Origin: Lachnospiraceae bacterium
GTDB lineage: Bacteria; Bacillota; Clostridia; Lachnospirales; Lachnospiraceae
Direction: 5' to 3'
NCBI GenBank assembly: GCA_028689715.1
Contig: JAQVCQ010000002.1
Location: 1-64,000, forward strand
Length of the DNA: 64,000 nt
Both the position numbers and the translations under genes were made by a program. Of the stretch, positions 54,201 to 63,354 are shown piece after piece. Below the pieces are notes generated by a model. It searched no databases. It was given only the letters and a program-made list of their open reading frames with translations, and had not been told where the DNA came from. Positions within the stretch are counted from its first letter, which is position 1, and every line of letters begins with the position of its first letter.

Positions 54201-54637
54201 CGGTGGCAAATTATGAGAAAAAGCAGAACAAGGCAGATGCCTTTGATAAATCAGTACTCCAGGGACATCACATTTTACTATGCGAAGACCACCCGCTTAA
54301 TCGTGAGATTGCCCTGCGTCTGTTAAAGGACGTTGGCTGTACCGCGGATATTGCGGAAAATGGCAAAAAGGGTGTGGAGATGTTTGCTGAAAGTGAATGC
54401 CATGGATATGATTTGATTCTGATGGATATACGTATGCCGGAGATGGATGGTCTTACAGCCACCCGGAAGATTCGTGAGATGTCAAGAGAAGATGCAAAGA
54501 CTGTGCCAATTATAGCGATGACAGCCAATGCGTTTGCAGAAGATGTGGAAGAATCAAAGAGTGCAGGGATGAATGAACATTTGTCAAAGCCTATCAGCCC
54601 GGCCGTTTTTTATCAATGCCTGGCACAATTTTTGTAA
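51293..54637 (+). CDS. Hybrid histidine kinase with N-terminal XRE domain
   Basis: A 1114-residue protein starting MGLKEALKKMRTELKVIQGD; the ATG at 51293 follows TAGGAGT and begins the conserved domain. Residues 1-65 are an XRE-like helix-turn-helix (GDFAAAIHVSCATVSHWENG). Several PAS-like units follow (about 85-720; the first has CPNCTM), then the kinase with H750 in SRMSHDMRTPLNG, N box FVNLLNNAIKFTPAGG, G boxes SDTGIGMS and GTGLGVAIVKQL, and a receiver domain with D1045 (LILMDIRMPEMDG). No membrane helix is seen, so sensing is internal. It is the first of a same-strand run of related sensors. Confidence 0.88.
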   Translation: MGLKEALKKMRTELKVIQGDFAAAIHVSCATVSHWENGHNAPNRATAVAIMDFAKDHHASQECLDMLKEALFQKAQKDRVLDLNHADYYMINQMLNCSANGVYVCDYETYDILYINQSAAKMVGSPISEAAGKKCYEYLQHRKSPCPNCTMTDSDKEKFSELEFTSPNTGKEYFVRGKQIDWYGKPAQIEYMTEATASHAGRLGLQKMAEGLPCGVGIYRVYPDDRVELVYLNDGYYTLLHSTREERAAYRGFHIFDAVHDVDRQPLVDALKKAIQEQDTADIDVRILNGENQYQWFNIKAKVAYRSSLWTAMYLAYSDIDEEKKAQLQLEESYRAMELVASQGDLSLWMYDLDTKEIVQNFYTSTALGYPMVLPNGPETIIAMGGVHEEDVEQYLQMYQHIIDGDDESECTARIYNQKAEKFEWQHLTLRRATSLDREQNKVIGFCINVDLQMEAQMRYERELHLRQDLMEDTLSYFRMNLTTRLVEEIHSKSFDTSKLTIPVSIDELLEKGLMDDIYEDDREFIQQALNFDNMMKKYQAGRTSESFLYRRYISGKGLRWVRGSVVKIKRVSSDDIIAFYTTKDVDDERKDELAMRSIVREEIESVLLFKPKERKIRYILGGLNSEGMDAGTEKIVDKRFRHNQLKNIVLEDVAQCLDFANVETIEDRLKEHSVLQCKYRIMAEDGSIKRKKVRAFYLDDSRQEIVFAQRDITDLYNETQRQQEQLQKAADDAEAANKAKTDFLSRMSHDMRTPLNGILNFANFIQEAETLEEVKELGEKIRVSGEYLQTLINDTLGMSHIESGKVVLKREPYIYSEFEPSIRNVLEEKAREKGVELRFVPPRLTEQYVMFDKLRLQQIFVNLLNNAIKFTPAGGIVQLETELCNQTEKHETVRFTVSDTGIGMSEKFLKEGLFKPFVQEHPGQDNEETGTGLGVAIVKQLVEIMGGTITCKSRLGEGTTFVVEIPVDTVANYEKKQNKADAFDKSVLQGHHILLCEDHPLNREIALRLLKDVGCTADIAENGKKGVEMFAESECHGYDLILMDIRMPEMDGLTATRKIREMSREDAKTVPIIAMTANAFAEDVEESKSAGMNEHLSKPISPAVFYQCLAQFL

Positions 54638-54655
54638 GAAGGGAGGGGAAGACTT

Positions 54656-57600
54656 GTGAAGTCAACACTAGATTTATTAAAAGATTTACTGAACTTTTAT
54701 TTTATTGACAAAGATGCGGAGAAAGTGATTTCACTCATGTCTGACGATATCCACTCCTTTTCAGAAAATTCTGACCGAGAGGTTCAAGGTATTGATGATA
54801 TAAGAAGTCTCCTTGGAGAAGGCTATTATAAATGGGTCTGCGATAGCCGGATGACCATACTTGGAGAAGAGAGTCTTTCGCTGGATGCAGGCAGTGATGT
54901 GGCGGTTTTGAACTATATCGTAGAACGGAACAAAATGGCCTTCAGATGCCGGCTGACAGGTAATTCAAAAGTTGTTAATGGTGAAAGAAAACTGTGTGTT
55001 TTATATAGTTTGGTTGAAGACCTAAAGGGTGGGGCAGAACAACGTTTTATCCAGGCAGAAGTTGAAGCACTCAATGAAAGATATATGGATTTGCTTGCCA
55101 ATGTGGACTGTGGAGTTGCAATTTACAGAGTGGATGAGAATCATAAGACCACCTTTGAATTCGCTAATGAGGGCTTTTGCAAGCTGTGTAAAGGAACCCT
55201 TGAGGATGTTTTGAATGCCTATAAAAAAGAGACGACTTTTGGCATTGCTGTAGAAGACAGGCAAGCTGTGAAGGAATGTTTTTATAAAGCGGCAGAAAGT
55301 GGCGAAGTACAGGAGGTTACCTATCGGGCAGTAAACCTGAAAGATGAGAAGATATGGGCGACGGCGAAACTTTCTTCTGTGAAAAAAGAAGACTGCACGA
55401 TGATATATGCAACTTTTTTTGATGTTTCATCAAGCATGGAGATTCAGGAAAAACTTCGGCAGAATGAGAAGACCTTAGAAGCTCAGTTCGAGATGGAACG
55501 GCAGAAGCAGCTGGGAGATGACCGGTCTCTGTTAGGCTATGTTATTACCAATGTCAGCCAGAACAGAGTCTTGGAACACAAGGAATTCCGGCAGGGAATT
55601 GTTCGAACAGAATCCGGTTATACACTGGAAGAAGCCATGGAGATAGCAAAGCTGTCCATGTATGATGAGGAAACCGGAAAACGATATATGGAAATGCATA
55701 AAACAGAATATCTTCTGGAACTATATCAAAAAGGAATCACTTCAGAAAAAATTGAAATCCAGAGAGTGGCCCAGTCCGGAGAAGTACGTTGGACACGCAG
55801 CATCTTGAAGTTGTTACATCATCCGGATACAGGGGAGGTTTATCTTTACGAATATGCTTATGATATTCACAAGGAAAAAATGCTTGAAGAGATTATGACG
55901 GTTACCGTCGCATGCGGGTATGAACGGTGTGGTGCACTGGATTTAAATAATGGTCAGATTACTCTGATTAATATAGCTGAGAAGAACTGTTTAAATCGTG
56001 TGGAGATAACCGATTATGCAAAACTCGTAGAATCTTATGCGGAGACCTGTGTTGTGGAGGAAGACAGAGAGAAGTTTCTCAAATACACATCGGTAAACTG
56101 GATGCGGGAGAATATGAAAGAACTGGGCAACAGGGAATTTACCTATAAAGTTTGTGTGAAAGGCGAAAGTCGTTATATGCGAGATGTTTGCACCCTTTAT
56201 GATGCGGCAAGGGGCATTTGCCTGATTACCCGGAGTGATGTGACAGAACGGGTTCTCAAAGCGGAAGAAAAACGTTTAGAACTGGAAAAGGCTCTTGAAA
56301 CAGCGAAGAATGCCACGAAGGCTAAGACAGAGTTTTTGGCCCGGATGAGTCATGATATGCGGACACCTATGAATGCTATTATCGGGTTAAATGCTTTGGC
56401 AATGGATGATATTGAAAATCCAAAAGCTATAAAAGACAATCTTGAAAAAATCCGTTCAGCCAGTGATTTCTTATTAGGTCTGATTAATGATGTTCTGGAT
56501 ATGTCGAAAATTGAAGCCGGTTCCTTGGAATTACATAAAGTACCTTATGGCTATTCAGATTTTCTTTCAACTATTAAGATGATGTTTGAACCTCTATGCC
56601 AGGAAAAAGGGATTCATTTTGAATTTGAGGATGTCTATGTGCGAAAGGTTGTTATGGCCGATAAAACCCGGTTGAATCAGATTTTTTTCAATATTCTTTC
56701 CAATGCAGTCAAGTATACGCCGGAAGGTGGCAGGATTTCTTATTATACAGAGAATATTAAAACTTGGGAGAATCATATTTCAGCAGACTATATTGTTGAG
56801 GACAGCGGTATTGGAATCAGTGAAGAATTTCAAAAAACTATGTTTCAGCCTTTTTCTCAGGAAGAAAATCTTGTAACACCGGAATTACAGGGGACAGGCC
56901 TGGGACTGAGTATTACTAAAAGTCTGGTTGAACTTATGGGCGGAACCCTCCGGATTGACAGCAGGAAGGGTGAAGGAACGAGAGTCACGATTCATCTTTC
57001 TTTTGAAGTGCTGGATGAAGAAGAAAACAATCGAAAGAATGGCGAGCCGGCAGATATTCAGGAAGAAAAATTAGTCGGAAAGCGTATATTAATCGTAGAG
57101 GACCATCCGTTAAATGCTCAGATTGTAAAACGATTACTTGAAAAAAAGAATGCAATTATCTATCAGGCAGAGGATGGAAAGATTGCTCTGGACAAGTTTG
57201 AAACGAGCAGAGATGGTTTCTTTGATGCTATTCTTATGGATATTCGTATGCCGAATATGAATGGCCTTGATGCGACGAGAGCTATTCGTGCACTGGATAG
57301 GACAGATGCCAAAAAAATTCCGATTATTGCCATGACAGCAAATGCCTATGCCAAGGATGTTGAGGCCTGTAAAGAAGCCGGAATGAATGTCCATCTGGGA
57401 AAACCTATAGAGCCGGAGAAGATGTATAAAGCTCTCTGTGACTATTTACCAGTCACCCCGGTAAAGGTTAAACCAAAACTTTTAATTGTGGACGACCAGG
57501 AGATTAATCAGGCTGCCATGGTAGAAACGCTAAAGGAAGAATACGATTTGGTTTGTGCAAAAAATGGTTTGGAGGCCTTGGAGAAACTGGCGGAAAATAT

Positions 57601-57841
57601 GGACATAGAGGCTGTTATTACGGATATTCAGATGCCGGTTATGGATGGCATTGAATTTATTCAGAAGATGCGGGCGAATCCTAAATATGACAGCATTGCT
57701 ATTTTGGCCAATACTCAGTATGGGGATGGAGCGCAGGAAGATACACTCCTGCGAGTGGGTGCAGACGATTTTGTCTATAAACCAACATCGGCATCAATTA
57801 CCATGAATAGATTAAAAAATATTCTACATAAATACAAATAG
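54656..57841 (+). CDS. Hybrid histidine kinase with two receiver domains
   Basis: A 1061-residue protein starting at GTG 54656 (MKSTLDLLKDLLNFYFIDKD), behind GGGAGGGGA. Residues 1-120 look like a SnoaL/NTF2-like sensor fold (HSFSENSDREVQGIDDIRSL), followed by PAS domains (about 140-260 and 295-420), another unit to 545, the kinase with H566 (ARMSHDMRTPMNA), FFNILSNAVKYTPEGG and GTGLGLSITKSL, then receivers with D862 (ILMDIRMPNMNG) and D990 (VITDIQMPVMDG). It starts 18 bases after the previous kinase gene, so they share a transcript. Cytoplasmic. Confidence 0.9.
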   Translation: MKSTLDLLKDLLNFYFIDKDAEKVISLMSDDIHSFSENSDREVQGIDDIRSLLGEGYYKWVCDSRMTILGEESLSLDAGSDVAVLNYIVERNKMAFRCRLTGNSKVVNGERKLCVLYSLVEDLKGGAEQRFIQAEVEALNERYMDLLANVDCGVAIYRVDENHKTTFEFANEGFCKLCKGTLEDVLNAYKKETTFGIAVEDRQAVKECFYKAAESGEVQEVTYRAVNLKDEKIWATAKLSSVKKEDCTMIYATFFDVSSSMEIQEKLRQNEKTLEAQFEMERQKQLGDDRSLLGYVITNVSQNRVLEHKEFRQGIVRTESGYTLEEAMEIAKLSMYDEETGKRYMEMHKTEYLLELYQKGITSEKIEIQRVAQSGEVRWTRSILKLLHHPDTGEVYLYEYAYDIHKEKMLEEIMTVTVACGYERCGALDLNNGQITLINIAEKNCLNRVEITDYAKLVESYAETCVVEEDREKFLKYTSVNWMRENMKELGNREFTYKVCVKGESRYMRDVCTLYDAARGICLITRSDVTERVLKAEEKRLELEKALETAKNATKAKTEFLARMSHDMRTPMNAIIGLNALAMDDIENPKAIKDNLEKIRSASDFLLGLINDVLDMSKIEAGSLELHKVPYGYSDFLSTIKMMFEPLCQEKGIHFEFEDVYVRKVVMADKTRLNQIFFNILSNAVKYTPEGGRISYYTENIKTWENHISADYIVEDSGIGISEEFQKTMFQPFSQEENLVTPELQGTGLGLSITKSLVELMGGTLRIDSRKGEGTRVTIHLSFEVLDEEENNRKNGEPADIQEEKLVGKRILIVEDHPLNAQIVKRLLEKKNAIIYQAEDGKIALDKFETSRDGFFDAILMDIRMPNMNGLDATRAIRALDRTDAKKIPIIAMTANAYAKDVEACKEAGMNVHLGKPIEPEKMYKALCDYLPVTPVKVKPKLLIVDDQEINQAAMVETLKEEYDLVCAKNGLEALEKLAENMDIEAVITDIQMPVMDGIEFIQKMRANPKYDSIAILANTQYGDGAQEDTLLRVGADDFVYKPTSASITMNRLKNILHKYK

Positions 57842-57843
57842 TT

Positions 57844-57881
57844 AAAAAGTCTTACTGCTTAAGGGTGGTAAGACTTTTTTT
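57844..57881 (+). terminator. Intrinsic terminator
   Basis: AAAAAGTCTTAC pairs with GTAAGACTTTTT, plus a T run, four bases after the kinase stop. Confidence 0.88.
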
Positions 57882-57963
57882 GTTGAATAATAGGATGCAG
57901 AAGACTATAATAATAGATATATAGCTAAAAGCATAGCTTTTTGGAACGGAATGAGGGGAAAAT

Positions 57964-59484
57964 ATGGACTGGCAGGAAGGAATAAAGATGCTGAGGGCCG
58001 AGATGGGGCTGACCCAGAAGGAGTTGGCGGGGCGAATAGATGTGAGTTTTACAGCAGTCAACCGGTGGGAGAACGGCAGGGCAAGACCCCATCGTAAGGC
58101 ACTGGAAATTCTTATCCACATGGCAAAGGAAAATGGTGTTTCCGGTACATGCCTAGATTATCTGAATAAAAGCCTGAAGGCACCGCGGGAAGACGGAAGA
58201 ACGAAGCGTGGCGAGGCAAAAGCGGTTACGGAAAAGATGAAACTGGAGCAGCGGGAACTGTTGACCTCTGAGCAGTTAAAACGGGTACTGAATTCTATGA
58301 ATATCGGTGTTGTCGGAGTACGTGTTTACGAGGAGCCGCCATTAGAAAGTGATATGTTTTACTGTAATCAATATTTTGCAGATATGCTCGGATATACATT
58401 GGAAGAAATCATAGCCGGCTATAAAGAAAATGTTTTTTCATTTATTCATCCGGATGACTGGAAACGGTGCAAGAAACAGGGGGAAGCGGCGATAAAATCA
58501 AAGCATCCGGAAAAAGGTTTTGATGAGGAATTCCGGGTAGTTTGTGCAGATGGTTCAGTGCATTGGTTTCAGTGCTGTTTTATTTCTGCAAAGACCTATT
58601 CTTATGGTATTGAGATTTTTGCTACCTGCCGGGATATTACGGAACGTGTAGAAGCCCAGAATAAGTATCAGGCAGAACTTGCTTACCGGACAGCATTATT
58701 TAAAAGCTGTATCGCCTGGGTACATTGTAATCTGACATTAAATGCAGTACTTTACGAGAAGAACAATGTGTCCGGGGATAAGGAAGAAAGGCACTATACC
58801 ACTGCAGACGCCATAGCCCTTGCATTGCAGGAAAATACATCGGCCGGGGGAGCGGAGCATCATATTCCAAGTCTTTTTGACAGAAAAACACTGATAAATG
58901 ATTTTACTCATGGAAAAACTTTTTACACTGAGACCCGTTTTGCGGCAGCATTACGGCGTTGGATAAGATTGGATTATCATTTGATTCAGAATCCGGTGAG
59001 TGGAGATATCGAAGTTCTTATTTGCATGAATGATACCCAGCACAAGAAGATTTCGCGGGCTATTTTAAAAATAATTTCGACCCATTTCTTTGATTATATC
59101 GGTTGTATAGATGTGAAAACCGGTGGCTTTGAATTCTATTTTAAAGCAGAAAAACCGATTCGCCGTCTGGAAGAGCCGATGACGAATTATATAGATGTTT
59201 ATAAAAAACAGATTCAATGTTCAGTGTATGCAGAGGACCAGGAGAAGGCCATCGCCAGTATGGAACTTTCTCATGTGCAGGGACAGCTGCAGAAATCCGA
59301 GTTTTATTCCTTTGTTATACGGGTTATAGAGATGGATGATAAAATTCATTATAAAAAAATATCTTTTACGTATCTGGACGCCGAGCACCAGATGATTATT
59401 ATTGCACGGAGTGATATCCAAAATCTTGAAGAGCTTGAGAATCACCGGCGGCACCAATTAGATACTTCAGGAGGAAGGCTATGA
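57964..59484 (+). CDS. XRE-PAS sensor protein without kinase domain
   Basis: A 506-residue protein starting MDWQEGIKMLRAEMGLTQKE. Residues 1-60 are a classic XRE helix-turn-helix (LTQKELAGRIDVSFTAVNRW), and two or three PAS-like units follow (about 100-235 with FSFIHPDDW and TCRDITERVEAQ; 250-350; 365-495). There is no histidine kinase, GGDEF or receiver part. Its stop overlaps the start of the next hybrid kinase (ATGA), so the two are coupled and the present protein may be its sensor half, with the DNA-binding end acting directly on a promoter. This split form mirrors the single-protein XRE-kinase at 51293. Confidence 0.82.
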   Translation: MDWQEGIKMLRAEMGLTQKELAGRIDVSFTAVNRWENGRARPHRKALEILIHMAKENGVSGTCLDYLNKSLKAPREDGRTKRGEAKAVTEKMKLEQRELLTSEQLKRVLNSMNIGVVGVRVYEEPPLESDMFYCNQYFADMLGYTLEEIIAGYKENVFSFIHPDDWKRCKKQGEAAIKSKHPEKGFDEEFRVVCADGSVHWFQCCFISAKTYSYGIEIFATCRDITERVEAQNKYQAELAYRTALFKSCIAWVHCNLTLNAVLYEKNNVSGDKEERHYTTADAIALALQENTSAGGAEHHIPSLFDRKTLINDFTHGKTFYTETRFAAALRRWIRLDYHLIQNPVSGDIEVLICMNDTQHKKISRAILKIISTHFFDYIGCIDVKTGGFEFYFKAEKPIRRLEEPMTNYIDVYKKQIQCSVYAEDQEKAIASMELSHVQGQLQKSEFYSFVIRVIEMDDKIHYKKISFTYLDAEHQMIIIARSDIQNLEELENHRRHQLDTSGGRL

Positions 59485-62400
59485 AACAGGAGATAGAAAA
59501 TCAGGGATATGAGGAACTGCTGCAAAATATTGCCTGTGGAATCTGCATATATACAGTGAGTGAAGATGAAAAAATCAGGATTCAGTATGCAAATCAGGGC
59601 TATCTCAGACTATGTGAAGGCACGATGGAAGAGGTGGAAAGAGCCTATAATAAAGATACTCTTTTTGGGGTAAGTGCTGAAGAAAAAGAGGCGGTCTGGA
59701 CATTTTTTCATCGGATGGCTGTGGAAAAAAAGGGCGGAGAAATGACCTATCATGCCAAATCACTGAAGGGTAAGGATATCTGGTGTACGGCGAAGGCAGC
59801 CTATGTGAGTGAAACTTTAGGAGAAGACCGCCTCTATGTGACCTTTTTTGATGTCACGGAGCAGATGGATGCCCAGTTCCGGTTAAAAAGTACGATTGAG
59901 AACATGCCAGGAGTTTTGGTTATTTTCGAAGTCAGAGATAAGATGCTGCATGTTCGTTATATATCGGATGACTGTGTGGATATCAGCGGTTTTACGGCCC
60001 AGGAGACTTATGAGAGAGGAAAAGATAGTCCGATTGCGGATGCTCATCCGGAGGATAGGACTCTTTTTCTGGAAAGAGCATGGGATAATATTAAAAAAAG
60101 AAAAAGGCTGAATTTTACCTACAGGATTATATGTAAGAACGGTGCTTACCGATGGGTGAATCTGAGCCTTTCTCCGGTTATGACAGCAGGAGAACTACTC
60201 TATTATGGCGTTCTCACGGATGTCAATGATGAACATGAAAGTGCTATTATGCAGGAAAATCTTGTGAATGCACTTCCGGGGGGTATTGCGATTTACAAAA
60301 TGGGGAATCCCATAGAAACGCTTTATTATAGTGACGGGGTTCCTAAGTTGACAGGGCATACGCCTGAGGAATACGAGGCATGGATTCAGGGGGATATCAT
60401 TGAAAATGTTGTTTTTGCCGATGACAGGCCCCAGATGCGTAAGCTTCTGACAGAGGCTGTTCATTTTGGAAAATCAATTTGTATTACTTACAGAATTTAT
60501 CATAAGAATGGAAGTCTTGTCTGGATTCAGCTTTCAGGGACGAAGATTCGTGAGGAAGATGGCGTACCGGTCTATTATGTTATATTTACAAGACCAACGG
60601 AAGAATCCTCCATGTATCAGAGTATGGTGGATGATTCAGAAACATCGATTTTTGTTGCAGAGCAGAGAAGCCATAAAATCATATTTGCCAACCGGGCATG
60701 GAAAAAGCTTCAGGGCCTTCAGCCGGATAGTAATGTGGTTGGAAAAATCATTTATGCAGTGGTTCCGAGTCGGGATATTCCTTATACAGATGAGGAAGTG
60801 AGACAGCTTCCAACAAAGGAGTACAAAGAAGATTATCGTCTGACGGACAAAGGTCGTTACCTTCATATGTGGGGCCGTGCTATTGATTGGAATGGCCACA
60901 AGGCTTATATCAGTTATTTAAGTGATGAAACTGAACTCTGGGATAGTCATCAACAGCTTCAAAGTCAGCGGGGAATGCTGGATGCTGCTCTGAAAACTGC
61001 CAAAGTGATGGTGTGGAAGTATGATTACAGGACAAGGTGTATTACGGATTCGGGTTCCATGGGAGAGGCTTATGGATTCCCGGGTACGATAGAAAATGTA
61101 CCAGATTGTCTCATTGCGGATGGCTATGTTCATGAAGATAGTATAGAAGCTTTACAAAGGTTAAATGATGAAATTCCCCGGAAGGAATTGGTCAGCGGGG
61201 ATATTCATGCGAAGACACCGAATGGCAAAGGTTATTTTTGGCAGAGAATTATTTACCGGTCATTGTATGATGAAAAAGGAAACTATGTTGAGAGTATAGG
61301 AACATCTATTAATATTACAAAACAGAAAGAGCGGGAGCAGAATTATGAAGAGCAGCTGCGTTTGAAACAGCTGCTGGCCAGCAATGCCATTGCAGTTGTT
61401 CATTTGAACTTAACGGAAAATTCGGTTTCAGATGTTGAAAGTGAAAGAAAAGAAATATTTGATATGATGCAATCCGGTTCGGTGGATGATGTTATGGCTG
61501 CAATTCGGAAAAGGATACAGAGTGAAAAGGAACAGCAGTTGTTTCTGCCTGTATGGAATCATCAGATAATGATGGAACAGTTTGAAGACGGAAAAACCCA
61601 TTTTTCTATACGACATCATATTGGTGAGAGCACGAACTGGTATGAGAGTACCATTGACCTTATATCGAACCCTTATAACCGGAACATCGAAGCGATTATG
61701 GCATTGCGTGATATTACAAAAATGGTCAGAACGGAACTTATCATGAAGACTCTGGTCAGCATAGATTATGATTCCATTATGTCTATTGATGCTGAAACGG
61801 GAGAGGCAACGCCATTTGTAGAAGAAAATCTCAGCCGTCAGTTAGAAGAGTTGATGGGGCTGCAGGAACAGCTGAAAGATAATCCGGCAGGGGTTGAGCA
61901 ATATATACAGAAATACTGCGTGGATGACGATGTTCAGCGTGTGATTAAGGAAATCAGTCTGCCCTATGTGAAAGAGCGGCTTCAAACAGTACCAATGCAC
62001 GACTGTCTGTATTCGCTTAAGACGGATACAGGAATTGTCCATAAGAGAGCCATGTTTGCTTATCTGGAGGAAAATCAGAGGACAATTTTGTGTGCGATTC
62101 AGGATGTGACAGATACTTATGAGCAGGAAGAGAAGCAAAAGAGAAAATTGTCAGAGGCATTACAGGAAGCTGAACAGGCCAATCATGCAAAAACTGAGTT
62201 TTTCTCCCGCATGAGCCATGATATGCGGACGCCGATGAATGGAATTCTTGGTCTGGCGGAACTCTCCGAGCAGGAAAATGATGTGGAAAGTTTGAAACAG
62301 GATATGCAGAAAATCAAGACTTCAGGTCAGTATTTGCTTAGCCTTATCAATGATACACTGGATTTTCAACGCATTGAAAGTGGAAAAATGAAGTTTGAAG

Positions 62401-63332
62401 AGCAGGTTGTGAACTGTAGGGAACTTCTTGTGGGGATTTTGGATTTAGTAAAGCCTATGGCTGATGCAAAACAGATAGAGCTGCGTGTCATGAATGTTAA
62501 TGTGCAGATGGACTGGTTCATCCGGGTAGATCCGGTTCGAATGAAACAGATATTTGTCAATCTCTTATCCAATGCTATTAAATTCACTCCAAATGGAGGT
62601 GCAGTCCTCATTGAATATGAATGTCTGGAAAGAGTTGGTATGATTTCCCGTGACCGGTTCCGAATCAGTGATACGGGTATTGGTATGAGCCAGGATTTTA
62701 TTGAAAAAAGTGTTTTTCAGCCATTTGCACAGGAATACAGCGAGGTGTCAACCCAGTATGTGGGCTCTGGGCTAGGACTTTCTATCGTTCACAGTCTGAT
62801 TGAACTGATGGGTGGCAGCATCTCCGTAGAGAGTGAAGTAGGTGTAGGAACATCATTTACAATCTATCTTGATTTTGAAAGAGTTGATAAGCAGGATGTC
62901 GTGCAGGGGATGAAGACCAATGAGAAAAAGCAGGATGAGGCCCGGGATAGTATCTTTGGTAAGAAGATCCTTTTGGTAGAGGACCATGCACTAAACGCCG
63001 AAATAGCCGGGAAGATTTTGAAAAAAGCGGGATGTGAAGTGGTATGGGCGGATAATGGCAAGAAGGGTGTTGATTCTTTCTCTGAATCTGAAGAAAATGA
63101 TTTTGATGCCATACTTATGGATATCCGAATGCCGGTAATGACAGGATTGGAAGCGGCAAAAGCTATTCGAAGCCTTGAACGGCCAGATGCAAAATCAATA
63201 CCGATTATTGCCATGACGGCCAATGCCTATGATGAAGATATTAAACAGTCATTAGAGGCGGGAATGAATGATCATCTTGCAAAACCGATTGACCCTGTAA
63301 AAATATATGAAACACTGGCTCGGTACGTATAA
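59481..63332 (+). CDS. Large PAS hybrid histidine kinase
   Basis: A 1283-residue protein starting MKQEIENQGYEELLQNIACG, ATG overlapping the previous stop. Six or so PAS-like units fill residues 10-880 (e.g. ANQGYLRLCEGTMEEVERAY; ISGFTAQETYERGKDSPIAD; LTGHTPEEYEAWIQGDIIEN; ANRAWKKLQGLQPDSNVVGK). The kinase has H913 (SRMSHDMRTPMNG), FVNLLSNAIKFTPNGG, SDTGIGMS and GSGLGLSIVHSL. A receiver with D1214 (ILMDIRMPVMTG) ends the protein. No membrane segment is visible. First PAS closely resembles that of the 54656 protein, showing recent duplication within the cluster. Confidence 0.9.
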   Translation: MKQEIENQGYEELLQNIACGICIYTVSEDEKIRIQYANQGYLRLCEGTMEEVERAYNKDTLFGVSAEEKEAVWTFFHRMAVEKKGGEMTYHAKSLKGKDIWCTAKAAYVSETLGEDRLYVTFFDVTEQMDAQFRLKSTIENMPGVLVIFEVRDKMLHVRYISDDCVDISGFTAQETYERGKDSPIADAHPEDRTLFLERAWDNIKKRKRLNFTYRIICKNGAYRWVNLSLSPVMTAGELLYYGVLTDVNDEHESAIMQENLVNALPGGIAIYKMGNPIETLYYSDGVPKLTGHTPEEYEAWIQGDIIENVVFADDRPQMRKLLTEAVHFGKSICITYRIYHKNGSLVWIQLSGTKIREEDGVPVYYVIFTRPTEESSMYQSMVDDSETSIFVAEQRSHKIIFANRAWKKLQGLQPDSNVVGKIIYAVVPSRDIPYTDEEVRQLPTKEYKEDYRLTDKGRYLHMWGRAIDWNGHKAYISYLSDETELWDSHQQLQSQRGMLDAALKTAKVMVWKYDYRTRCITDSGSMGEAYGFPGTIENVPDCLIADGYVHEDSIEALQRLNDEIPRKELVSGDIHAKTPNGKGYFWQRIIYRSLYDEKGNYVESIGTSINITKQKEREQNYEEQLRLKQLLASNAIAVVHLNLTENSVSDVESERKEIFDMMQSGSVDDVMAAIRKRIQSEKEQQLFLPVWNHQIMMEQFEDGKTHFSIRHHIGESTNWYESTIDLISNPYNRNIEAIMALRDITKMVRTELIMKTLVSIDYDSIMSIDAETGEATPFVEENLSRQLEELMGLQEQLKDNPAGVEQYIQKYCVDDDVQRVIKEISLPYVKERLQTVPMHDCLYSLKTDTGIVHKRAMFAYLEENQRTILCAIQDVTDTYEQEEKQKRKLSEALQEAEQANHAKTEFFSRMSHDMRTPMNGILGLAELSEQENDVESLKQDMQKIKTSGQYLLSLINDTLDFQRIESGKMKFEEQVVNCRELLVGILDLVKPMADAKQIELRVMNVNVQMDWFIRVDPVRMKQIFVNLLSNAIKFTPNGGAVLIEYECLERVGMISRDRFRISDTGIGMSQDFIEKSVFQPFAQEYSEVSTQYVGSGLGLSIVHSLIELMGGSISVESEVGVGTSFTIYLDFERVDKQDVVQGMKTNEKKQDEARDSIFGKKILLVEDHALNAEIAGKILKKAGCEVVWADNGKKGVDSFSESEENDFDAILMDIRMPVMTGLEAAKAIRSLERPDAKSIPIIAMTANAYDEDIKQSLEAGMNDHLAKPIDPVKIYETLARYV

Positions 63333-63354
63333 AAGCTGATGGAAAGGTGGAAAA

